From assembly GCF_000284375.1 (NCBI RefSeq), contig NC_017249.1:5868001-5932000 (forward strand): DNA of 64,000 nucleotides, given 5' to 3'. The stretch is from Bradyrhizobium japonicum USDA 6. GTDB lineage: Bacteria > Pseudomonadota > Alphaproteobacteria > Rhizobiales > Xanthobacteraceae. Below, in pieces: positions 52,805 through 61,313 of the stretch; the stretch's first letter is position 1; the number at the start of each line of letters is the position of its first letter. A program made the translations under genes and the position numbers. The notes under the pieces were generated by a model. The model ran no database searches and had not been told where the DNA came from. It saw nothing but the letters and a program-made list of their open reading frames with translations.

Positions 52805-53818
52805 TTAGGGAACCACCGTCGGCGGCAATATGCGGTAGAGCACGACACCCAGCCCGAGCGCGTCGCCCGTCAGGACGAGCTTTCCGCCATTGATCGTTCG
52901 CTGCAGCAATATCCTCTGCAGGTTGGGATCGGGGTGGGTCGGATCGGAATAGAACTTCGCGAGATTGCTGGTATTCGCATCGATCAGGTAGCGCTCAATC
53001 GTCACGGTCGAGCCGTCGCTGAACGGCAGGTTGTCGACCTCGAGCGAAATCCCCTCCGGCGTCTCGGTCGAAATGTTGTTGCCGAAGACACGTGTCGGAT
53101 CATAGTTGTAGACCATGATGTTCGCGGTCGAGTTAGCGCCGTCCCAGGTCGCGAACGCATTGAGGTGGGAGCCCGCCCCGCCGGTGAGAGCGGCCTGCAC
53201 GCGCTGGCCCGACATCTTGTTGTACATCTTGAATCGGTTCGCGACCGGCTTCGGATAGTAGTCGGCCGGGCTATCTCCGTGCGGCACCTTCTGCAGCAGG
53301 CTGGCCTGGCCGAGGAAAGGCGTGATGTTCGGATCCCCCTGGCCGTCGCCGATAATGAGGTAAGACCCCATCGATATCTTCTTTTTCACGGCTTCTGACA
53401 GGAACGCCGCCGTCCAGGCCGCCCCCTTGTGCGAATAATTGACGTCCGTCGCCTCGTAAGCCGTCGGGCCCCATTCCGACAGGAACAGCTTCACGTCGGG
53501 CATGTTGGCATTGTTCATCTTCAAGGCGTCCAGCTTGGCCTTGGCCTTGTCGACCAGATTGTCGAAGAACGCGAAACCGCCGGTGCCGTCTGTCGAGCCG
53601 TAATAGTGGAACGAGAAGCGATCGAGCCGCGCGTTGAATTTTGCCAAGTAAGTGTCTGCCAGCGGATTGAAGGTCTGGTCGAGGAAGACTTCCTCCAGCG
53701 TCGGAAGATTCTCCCCCGGATAATAGTTGAAGCTCAGTCCGACCAGGGCCGGCCCGGCCATTTCCAGCGTCTTGCCGTTATAGCTCTGGTTGGCGGCGAG
53801 TTCGTTTCTGATGTTCAC
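52805..53818 (-). pseudogene. N-terminally truncated GH39-like glycoside hydrolase
   Basis: The frame encodes 337 aa from a GTG at 53818. It holds the C-terminal part of a GH39/xylosidase-like enzyme: FSFHYYGSTDGTGG, the probable nucleophile Glu in LFLSEWGPTAYE, and a C-terminal beta domain (GISLEVDNLPFSDGSTVTIE). The N-terminal part of the barrel with the acid/base Glu is absent. The same frame continues upstream through KVFSQAIV to an in-frame TAG, and before that reads a short MSNAEDPTLSYPYQLDARRL frame (from 53923). This looks like a remnant rather than a functional short gene. Confidence 0.7.
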
Positions 53819-54049
53819 AATCGCCTGCGAGAAGACCTTCTAAACCGGCAAGAGCTGCCTGGGCAGACGGCGCGCATCGAGCTGGTAGGGGTAAGACAAA
53901 GTCGGGTCTTCGGCATTGGACATCGTGTGGGATTGCAGCGGGGGTAGGCACTGCATTGGATTGATCTCACCCGCTGAAATTGCAGATGATGAATCTATCA
54001 GCCCAAGATGTTATCGATGTGAATGCTATGTTGATGTGAGCGTGACACG

Positions 54050-54742
54050 TCAGTCCGGGACCGGCTGCCCGCCGCGAAACCCCGTCGCCAGCACATAACG
54101 CTCCGACGAATCCTGTCGGCTCGCAGCCGGCTTCACATGCCGCACCGTCGCGAAATCGCGCTTGAGCTGGGCGAGCAGATCAGCATCGGCGCCGCTCTGG
54201 AACGTCTTGGCCAGGAATGCCCCGCCCGGTTTCAGCACGTCGCAGGCGAACGCGGCCGCCGTCTCGATCAGGCCGACGATGCGGAGCTGGTCGGTCTTGC
54301 GGTGGCCGGTGGTGTTGGCGGCCATGTCGGACATCACGATGTCGGCGCCGCCCCCGAGCATCGCAGTGAGCTTCGCGGGTGCGTCGTTGTCCATGAAGTC
54401 GAGCTGCGCGAAGTCGACGCCGGCGATCTCGGGCATGTCCAACAGGTCGATCGCGACGACCTTGCCCTTGCCGTCGACCGAGCCGACGCGCTTGGCGGCG
54501 ATCTGGCTCCAGCCGCCCGGCGCGGCGCCGAGATCGACCACGGCCATGCCGTGTTTCAGCAGGCGGTATTTCTCGTCGATCTCGAGCAGCTTGAACGCCG
54601 CACGCGAACGATAGCCGAGGGCCTTCGCCTTGACCACATAGGGATCGTTGAGCTGCCGCTCCAGCCACAGCTTCGACGACAATTTGCGCTTGCCGCCGGT
54701 CTTGACCTGGACGTGCAAGCGGCCGGTGGTGTCCTTGGCCAT
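54050..54742 (-). CDS. rlmE: 23S rRNA (uridine-2'-O-)-methyltransferase
   Basis: The 230-aa enzyme methylates the 2'-OH of U2552 in the ribosomal A loop. It has the FtsJ fold with SAM loop VVDLGAAPGGWSQIAAKRVG, and the K-D-K-E tetrad in SRAAFKLLEID (Lys), DIVMSDMAANTTG (Asp), GGAFLAKTFQ (Lys) and SSERYVLATGF (Glu). The N-terminus has a basic extension (GKRKLSSKLWLERQ). Its start lies one base after the stop of the upstream Ppx/GppA gene, so the two are co-translated, a pairing common in Alphaproteobacteria. Confidence 0.95.
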   Translation of the reverse strand: MAKDTTGRLHVQVKTGGKRKLSSKLWLERQLNDPYVVKAKALGYRSRAAFKLLEIDEKYRLLKHGMAVVDLGAAPGGWSQIAAKRVGSVDGKGKVVAIDLLDMPEIAGVDFAQLDFMDNDAPAKLTAMLGGGADIVMSDMAANTTGHRKTDQLRIVGLIETAAAFACDVLKPGGAFLAKTFQSGADADLLAQLKRDFATVRHVKPAASRQDSSERYVLATGFRGGQPVPD

Positions 54743-54743
54743 C

Positions 54744-55817
54744 TCACCAGCTCCTGAGTGCGCCGTCCTCGCGCATCATCTCGACCAGCATGCCTTCACG
54801 CAGGCCCCGGTCGGCGACGCGCAGGCGCGGCAGAGGAAAGGCGCGGCGGATAGCATCGAGGATGGCGCAGCCGGCCAGCACGAGATCGGCGCGCTCGACG
54901 CTGATGCAGCTGTTGTTGGCGCGCTCCTCGTAGCTCATGCCGAGCAGCTTGTTGATGGTCGCGGTGATGTCGGAATCGTTCATCCAGATGCTGTCGATGC
55001 GGCGGCGGTCGTAGCGCGCGAGGTTGAGATGGATGCCGGCGAGCGTCGTCACCGTGCCTGAGGTGCCGAGCAGGTGCATGTCGGCGAGATCGCCGCCGTG
55101 CGCTTCTGCGAACGGCGCGACGTGGTTGGCGACCTCCTGCTCCATCGCGGCATAGATTTCCGGCGTGACGTCGCGGCCGCCGAAATGCTCGGCCAGCGTC
55201 ACGACGCCCAGCGGGATCGACATCCAGGCCTTGATGCGGGGCTCCGGATTTTGCGGATCGCGTTCGATCCGCACCAGCTCGGTCGAGCCGCCGCCGATGT
55301 CGAACAGGATCGCGCCCCTGCCCCGGGGGTCGACCAGCGGCGCGCAGCCGAGCACGGCGAGCGAGGCCTCGGTCTCGCGGTCGATCACCTCGAGCTCGAT
55401 GCCGGTCTCGGCCGCGACGCGGCTGCGGAAACCTTCCGCATTCGAGGCGGCCCGGCAGGCTTCGGTCGCAATCAGCCGCAGCCGCTTGGCTTTGCGCAGA
55501 TTGATCTTGTCGCGGCAGATGCTGAGCGCGGCGACGGCGCGCTCGATCGCGGCCTCGCTGATGCAGCCGGTCGCCGAAACGCCCTCGCCGAGCCGGATGA
55601 TGCGCGAGAAGGAATCGACCACGCGAAAGCCGTCGCTGGTCGGACAAGCGATCAGGAGCCTGCAATTGTTGGTGCCGAGGTCCAGCGCCGCATAGACGCC
55701 GGTTCCCGGCGCTTGCGCGGCGACGGCCGGTTCGGGGGCCAACGCCACCGCCGCCATCGACCCCTCCAGCCCACCGTGCGGCGCATGGCCGTCGCGGAGC
55801 CGCGTGTGGTCATTCAT
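54744..55817 (-). CDS. Ppx/GppA-family exopolyphosphatase / pppGpp phosphohydrolase
   Basis: The 357-aa protein has the ASKHA fold: phosphate-1 loop YAALDLGTNNCRLLIA, phosphate-2 loop AILFDIGGGSTELV, the EGVSATGCISEAAIERAVAA helix, and the late GTSGTVTTLAGI loop. It corresponds to the short form without the C-terminal HD domain, as in many Alphaproteobacteria, so polyphosphate versus pppGpp specificity is open. About 40 low-complexity residues precede the fold. It is 1 bp upstream of rlmE on the same strand. Confidence 0.93.
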   Translation of the reverse strand: MNDHTRLRDGHAPHGGLEGSMAAVALAPEPAVAAQAPGTGVYAALDLGTNNCRLLIACPTSDGFRVVDSFSRIIRLGEGVSATGCISEAAIERAVAALSICRDKINLRKAKRLRLIATEACRAASNAEGFRSRVAAETGIELEVIDRETEASLAVLGCAPLVDPRGRGAILFDIGGGSTELVRIERDPQNPEPRIKAWMSIPLGVVTLAEHFGGRDVTPEIYAAMEQEVANHVAPFAEAHGGDLADMHLLGTSGTVTTLAGIHLNLARYDRRRIDSIWMNDSDITATINKLLGMSYEERANNSCISVERADLVLAGCAILDAIRRAFPLPRLRVADRGLREGMLVEMMREDGALRSW

Positions 55818-56028
55818 ACAAATTGTCTTTCCGCGGCCCCATGGGGCCGTTCTGGAATTGCTTTTTCGCCTGAAACATTAGCAGCGCGGCAAGCCTGCGC
55901 AACAACGCATCACATGGGACCATGCCCATTCGTGCGTTGCCGTGAACGGGACCGTGGGCTATTTTTGAAGGGTCCGGTCCTCCAGGCGCCCCCAAAACGC
56001 GCGATTGCCGGCTTTTCAGGTCAATTCC

Positions 56029-58401
56029 ATGCAAGAACACACCAAATCGTCCACGCTCGAAAACGCTATTGCACTGCAAAAATACGGTGTCGGGCAGCCG
56101 GTCCGCCGCAAGGAAGACGATACGCTGGTGCGCGGCAAGGGCCGCTACACCGACGATTTCAACCTGCCCGGCCAGGCCCACGCCGTGGTCGTCCGCTCCA
56201 CCCATGCCCATGGGCTCATCCGCGGCATCGGTACCGACGCCGCCAGGGCGATGCCGGGCGTGCTGGGGGTGTGGACCGGCAAGGACCTCGATGCCGCCGG
56301 CTATGGCCCCTTCACCTGCGGCCTGCCGCTGAAGAGCCGCGACGGCTCCCCCCTGCTCCAGACCAACCGGCAGCCGTTGGCGACCGACAAGGTCCGTTTC
56401 GTCGGCGATCCCGTCGCGTTCGTGGTCGCCGACACGCTGGCGCAGGCGCGCGACGCCGCCGAAGCCGTCGAGCTCGATATCGAGCCGCTGCCGGCGGTGA
56501 CCGATCCCGAGGAAGCCGCCAGGCCCGGTGCGCCGCTGCTCTATGACCACATCCCGAACAATGTCGCGCTCGACTACCACTATGGCGACATCGACAAGGT
56601 GAACGCGGCCTTCGCCAGTGCCGCCCACGTCACCAAGGTCGACATCGAGAACACCCGCGTCGCCGTCGTCTCGATGGAGCCGCGCGTGGGGCTCGCCTCC
56701 TACGACAAGAAGACCGAGCGCTACACCATCCAGATGCCGACGCAGGGCGTCGCGGGCAACCGCGCCAACCTCGCCAAGAACCTGAAGGTGCCGAACGAGA
56801 AGGTGCGGGTCCTCACCGCCAATGTCGGCGGCTCCTTCGGCATGAAGAACGTCAATTACCCCGAATACATGTGCATCCTGTACGCCGCCAAGGAGCTCGG
56901 TCGCCCGGTGAAGTGGCTGGACGAACGCTCCACCAGCTTCCTCTCCGACAGCCACGGCCGTGCGCAGAAAATCCATGCCGAGCTGGCGCTCGACGCCGAA
57001 GGACATTTCCTCGCGGCAAAGCTTGAGGGCTACGGCAATCTCGGTGCCTACATCACCGGCGTCGCGCCGGGGCCGCTATCGCTCAACACCGGCAAGAACT
57101 TTTCGAGCGTCTACCGCACGCCGCTGATGGCCGTCGACATCAAGACGGTGCTCACCAACACCACGCTGATGGGCGCCTATCGCGGCGCCGGCCGGCCCGA
57201 GGCGAACTACTACATGGAGCGGCTGATCGACCGCGCCGCCGACGAGATGGGCATCAACCGGCTGACCTTGCGCAAGCGCAATTTCATCAAGTCGAACCAG
57301 ATGCCGTTCCCGGCCTCCTCCGGCGTCACCTATGACAGCGGCGACTTCCAGGCGGTGTTCAACAAGGCGCTCGAAATCTCCGACCATGAGAACTTCGCCA
57401 AGCGCAAGAAGGAGAGCAGGAAGGCCGGCAAGCTGCGCGGCATCGCCGTCGGCTCCTATCTCGAGGTCACCGCGCCGCCGAGCCCCGAACTCGGCAAGAT
57501 CGTGTTCGATGCCGATGGCAGCGTGCAGCTGATCACCGGTACGCTCGATTACGGCCAGGGCCATGCCACGCCGTTCGCGCAGGTGCTGTGCGAGCAGCTC
57601 GGCGTCCCCTTCGACAGCGTCAAGCTGGTGCAGGGCGACAGCGACATCGTCCACACCGGCAACGGCACCGGCGGTTCGCGCTCGATCACGGCGAGCGGCA
57701 TGGCGATCGTGGGTGCCGCCAAGCTCGTCATCGAGAAGGGCAAGCGCGCCGCCGCGCACATGCTGGAGGCCTCAGAGGCCGACATCGAGTTCGCCGACGG
57801 CAGCTTCACCATTACCGGCACCGATCGCAGCATCGACATCATGGAGCTCGCCAGGAAGCTGCATGACGGCAAGGTGCCGGACGGCGTGCCTGACAGCCTC
57901 GACGTCGACCATACCAGCGAACCGGTGCCCTCGGCGTTCCCGAACGGCTGCCACGTCGCCGAGGTCGAGATCGATCCCGATACCGGTGTGGTGCAGATCG
58001 TGCGCTACAGCGCGGTCAACGATTTCGGCACGGTGATCAACCCGTTGCTGGTCGCGGGCCAGCTTCATGGCGGCGTGGTCCAGGGCATCGGCCAGGCGCT
58101 GATGGAGCATGTCCGCTACGACGAGAGCGGCCAGCCGATCACGGGCTCGCTGATGGACTACGCGCTGCCGCGCGCGGAGGACGTTCCGAACATGACCGTC
58201 GGCGATCACCCTGTGCCGGCCACGACCAATCCGCTCGGCAGCAAGGGCTGCGGCGAAGCCGGCTGCGCCGGCAGCCTGTCGACGGTGGTGAACGCGGTAC
58301 TCGACGCCCTCTCCGACTACGGCATCAAGCACATCGACATGCCGCTGACCCCGGAGCGGGTGTGGCGTGCGATCCAGGACGCCAAAGGCAAGGCGGCGTA
58401 A
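56029..58401 (+). CDS. form II CoxL-like molybdopterin-binding subunit, orphan
   Basis: The 790-aa protein is a xanthine-dehydrogenase-family large subunit. It has the Ald_Xan_dh_C domain near the N-terminus (VRRKEDDTLVRGKGRYTDDF), MoCo domain 1 and 2 blocks (NVGGSFGMKN, TLDYGQGHATPFAQVLCEQL) and the final GSKGCGEAGCAGSLSTVVNA with catalytic Glu. The active-site loop reads AYRGAGRPEA, the form II motif, not AYXCSFR of true CO dehydrogenase, so CO oxidation is not expected. No FAD or 2Fe-2S subunit lies nearby. It is divergent from the Ppx/GppA gene; the start at 56029 is chosen over 56005. Confidence 0.9.
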   Translation: MQEHTKSSTLENAIALQKYGVGQPVRRKEDDTLVRGKGRYTDDFNLPGQAHAVVVRSTHAHGLIRGIGTDAARAMPGVLGVWTGKDLDAAGYGPFTCGLPLKSRDGSPLLQTNRQPLATDKVRFVGDPVAFVVADTLAQARDAAEAVELDIEPLPAVTDPEEAARPGAPLLYDHIPNNVALDYHYGDIDKVNAAFASAAHVTKVDIENTRVAVVSMEPRVGLASYDKKTERYTIQMPTQGVAGNRANLAKNLKVPNEKVRVLTANVGGSFGMKNVNYPEYMCILYAAKELGRPVKWLDERSTSFLSDSHGRAQKIHAELALDAEGHFLAAKLEGYGNLGAYITGVAPGPLSLNTGKNFSSVYRTPLMAVDIKTVLTNTTLMGAYRGAGRPEANYYMERLIDRAADEMGINRLTLRKRNFIKSNQMPFPASSGVTYDSGDFQAVFNKALEISDHENFAKRKKESRKAGKLRGIAVGSYLEVTAPPSPELGKIVFDADGSVQLITGTLDYGQGHATPFAQVLCEQLGVPFDSVKLVQGDSDIVHTGNGTGGSRSITASGMAIVGAAKLVIEKGKRAAAHMLEASEADIEFADGSFTITGTDRSIDIMELARKLHDGKVPDGVPDSLDVDHTSEPVPSAFPNGCHVAEVEIDPDTGVVQIVRYSAVNDFGTVINPLLVAGQLHGGVVQGIGQALMEHVRYDESGQPITGSLMDYALPRAEDVPNMTVGDHPVPATTNPLGSKGCGEAGCAGSLSTVVNAVLDALSDYGIKHIDMPLTPERVWRAIQDAKGKAA

Positions 58402-58457
58402 GGGGGAGTTCCGCGATCGTGATAACGCCGGGGGTTCGACCGGCATTGCGAAAGAGA

Positions 58458-59899
58458 TCACTTGATCGCCGTTTCGGCGGCGATCAACTCCTTTCCCTCC
58501 GTCGTCGTGATCGTTAGCCGTATCTTTCCCCCGCTACGGCCGTCGGCAATCGCTGCCGAAATGCGGTTTCCGTTGTTCGGATCGGCGCTCACGACCCCGC
58601 TGAACAGAGCCGTGTCACCCTGTTTCAACGTGACAAGCAACGGGATGGCCGGTTCGATGCTGAAGAACTCGAGAACGGCGCGAGACGCCTCGGCCGAGAA
58701 ATTGATCAGGATTTTCTCGTTCGCATGCGTCACGTTGCTCATGCCGACGGTCGGGCTGTAGGTTTCCGGAATCGACACCTCACTGCGTGCGGGAAAGTCT
58801 GCGCTGTGGAAAAACTGGTCTGACACGCCCGCCCATAACTCGACATACGGCCGCCACTCGTTCGGATCCTTCCGGGCATCGGTTTCGTCGGTGAACGACG
58901 GAAACCCCCACGTCCACATTTTCAAGCCCCGCGTCAGGGTATTGTCCGCAATGCGAATGATCCCTTCTGCATTGTCATGGTTGATGACGCCCCAGAAATT
59001 CCCGCCCTGCATATCTGGTGCAGCATAGGCGATGCCCATCGTTGGCCAGTTCTTGAAGTAGCGCAGGTTTTCGAAGCGCCGCCTGCCCATACCCGCGCTC
59101 TCGTCGCCGTCCGCCAGATTGGCCGACCAGGCAGGCGTCGTGTAAGTTCGGATCGGCGCGATGATTTCGGCGCCGCCCGTTGCCCTGGGTTTTTCGGCTC
59201 CGATCCCGGAGCGAGCGTCGTGCACGTCCAGTACTCGTATTGGACAGCCCCGTCGTTCGGATTCTTCAGCACCACGCGCGCATCGAGTGCGGCACGATCG
59301 GCCTTGAGCGTGACGTAGTAGTTCGCCTCGATGCCGGTCGCGCCCCTGAACTTGCTCGGCCGCGCGGAATAGTCGAAGTCATCCCGGAACGACATCACGA
59401 CCGTGACTTCGTCGGCGCCCTCCTTCACGACCCGGAAAGCCCACGGCTTCAGCCACGTCTTGCCGTGCTCGGCATCCGGGAACGTGGGAAAGATTCCGCC
59501 GTACACCATCAGCCAGTCGTAGTAGAAATTTCCGGCCTTCATGCCGTAGGGCACTCCGACTTCCGTTCGATAGAGCTGCTCGTGGCCGGTCGGCTTGTAG
59601 ACCATGGAAAGGATACGCCCTCCGAATTCGGGCACGAGCGTTACCCTCAGATATCGATTCTCCAGCACGTAGGATTTGAAACTGCGTTCGACGATCACGC
59701 TCTTGTCGAGCGACCCGCTGACAAAGCCATTCTCCGCATCGACGGCGAACTTGACGGTGCTCCACGTCGTCGTCTGCTCGCTGAGCGACACACCATCGGG
59801 CACCGGTGCGGCGGCATGCACGACGCAAGGCGCACGGAGCGACAAAAGGAGTGCTATTCCAAAACAAACGAGGGCACGCAAGGAGACCTCAACTGGCAT
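58458..59899 (-). pseudogene. DUF5107-like exported protein, single frameshift
   Basis: A signal-peptide protein starts at the ATG at 59899 (VCFGIALLLSLRAPCVVHAA) and reads a DUF5107-like beta-sandwich (VTLVPEFGGRILSMVYKPTG, YGGIFPTFPDAEHGKTWLKP) to YEYWTCTTLAPGSEPKNPG near 59200. The matching continuation (GGAEIIAPIRTYTTPAWSAN, NFWGVINHDNAEGIIRIADN) lies in another frame down to 58458. One extra base in the A5 or G3 run at about 59190-59197 restores one roughly 480-aa frame. Either a recent mutation or a consensus error; restored, it would be a periplasmic carbohydrate-active-type protein. Confidence 0.82.
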
Positions 59900-60700
59900 T
59901 CAGGCCGCCGCCTGCTCGCGCGGCTGGTAGATCGCAGTATGCTGGCAGTGCGCCAGCGGCGTCGTGCCGTTGGCGACGACCAGCGCGTCGAGCTCGACGA
60001 AGCGGTGGCCCTTCTTCTCGTAGTTCGCGGTGACTTTTGCCCGCGCGGTGATCTCGTCGCCGGCGCGCGCGGCCGACAGCAGCTGCATGCGGCTGCCGAC
60101 ATGGATCCACGGGCCCAAAATCGTGTTGTCGACGAGGACGCGGTTCATCACGCGCTGGATCAGGCCGGGATGGCCGAGCCCCTCGCGCGCAAAAATCGGA
60201 TCGGTTTCCCTGACGTCGGCGAGATAATCGGCTGCGTCCTGCCCGGCCCAACGGCGCGGCATCGTGCCGAGCCACTTGCCGGTCTCGAAAGTTGCGGGGC
60301 TGACCGGCTTGCGTTCGGCTACGACCGGCACCGCCACATAGTCGTTCAGCGACACCGCAGGCGCGGCCACCGGCAGGGAGGCCGTGCCCGTGGCGCAGAG
60401 CTCGGTGCGGCTGAACACCTCGATCGTGAGCAGGCCATTGTGCTCGGTTGCATCGACATCGGCGGTCTCGCCGTCATAGACCGGCTTGATGAAGCGGGCC
60501 TCGACCAGACCGCGCGACAGGAAATCGCGGCCCCAGCGCGCCACCGGCACGTGCATCATGTAGGCGAAGACGTCGACGCCGGGGACCAGCCCGCCGGAAA
60601 AGCCGAAGCGACGCGCCACCGTGTCGTCATGCATCTTGTTTTCGGACTGTTTGGCGGTGTTGTAGGCCTCGACGCGGTAGGTTTCGAGCCGGTTCGGCAT
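59900..60700 (-). CDS. MaoC-like hotdog-fold dehydratase-type protein
   Basis: From the ATG at 60700 (MPNRLETYRVEAYNTAKQSE) the protein is 266 aa, with two hotdog-like halves: GFSGGLVPGVDVFAYMMHVP and EARFIKPVYDGETADVDATE in the first, and LGPWIHVGSRMQLLSAARAG, DEITARAKVTANYEKKGHRF in the second. It resembles acyl-CoA hydratase/MaoC-type proteins, but the Asp/His hydratase pair is replaced in part (FGFSGGLVPGVDV), so the reaction is uncertain. Its stop touches the start of the frameshifted exported gene downstream. Confidence 0.8.
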   Translation of the reverse strand: MPNRLETYRVEAYNTAKQSENKMHDDTVARRFGFSGGLVPGVDVFAYMMHVPVARWGRDFLSRGLVEARFIKPVYDGETADVDATEHNGLLTIEVFSRTELCATGTASLPVAAPAVSLNDYVAVPVVAERKPVSPATFETGKWLGTMPRRWAGQDAADYLADVRETDPIFAREGLGHPGLIQRVMNRVLVDNTILGPWIHVGSRMQLLSAARAGDEITARAKVTANYEKKGHRFVELDALVVANGTTPLAHCQHTAIYQPREQAAA

Positions 60701-60807
60701 GGCGGGCCTTTCCCTGAATTCTTGTTGTTTCAGGGTTGATCGTAGGCCCCCGGGAACACCGGTCAATCCCCTCGCCTTTGCGGCCCGAATGGGGTACCAC
60801 GCGGCGA

Positions 60808-61311
60808 ATGACTGACACCCCCACCCGCATCTATGTCGACGCCGACGCCTGTCCGGTGAAGGACGAGATCTACCGCGTCGCGCTCCGGCACGGCGTGCCC
60901 GTGAGCGTGGTTGCCGGCAATTTTATTCGTGTGCCCCAAGATCCGCTCATTGAGCGGATTGCAGCGGGCGCCGGCATGGATGCCGCTGACGACTGGATCG
61001 CGGAGCGGGCCAAGCCGGGCGACGTCGTCGTGACATCCGACATTCCGTTGGCGAGCCGCTGCGTGAAAGCGGGCGCCGACGTGATCGCGCCGAACGGCAA
61101 GCCGTTCACGGAAGAGTCGATCGGGATGACGCTGGCGGTGCGCAATCTGATGACGGATCTGCGCTCGGCCGGCGAGGTCACCGGCGGCCCGCGCTCGTTC
61201 GCGCCGCGCGACCGCTCCGCCTTCCTCTCCGCGCTCGACCAGACGCTGCGCCGGATCCAGCGCCGCCGCGCCGACCAGGCCGCGACGAGCCAGAATTTGA
61301 ATCAAGGCTAG
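60808..61311 (+). CDS. YaiI/YqxD family (DUF188) protein
   Basis: The 167-aa protein starts [20 protein letters not shown], the DUF188 signature, followed by [40 protein letters not shown] and [20 protein letters not shown]. The conserved Asp residues suggest a PIN-like metal-dependent nuclease fold, though no member's activity is firmly known. The ATG at 60808 is used; the open frame to 60736 has no family support. It ends 2 bp before the ABC-F gene, so they are probably co-translated. Confidence 0.92.
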   Translation: MTDTPTRIYVDADACPVKDEIYRVALRHGVPVSVVAGNFIRVPQDPLIERIAAGAGMDAADDWIAERAKPGDVVVTSDIPLASRCVKAGADVIAPNGKPFTEESIGMTLAVRNLMTDLRSAGEVTGGPRSFAPRDRSAFLSALDQTLRRIQRRRADQAATSQNLNQG

Positions 61312-61313
61312 TC

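Noticed and set aside
56029..58401. Aerobic CO dehydrogenase large subunit
   Set aside because: The active-site loop is AYRGAGR (form II), not AYXCSFR, and the other subunits are absent.
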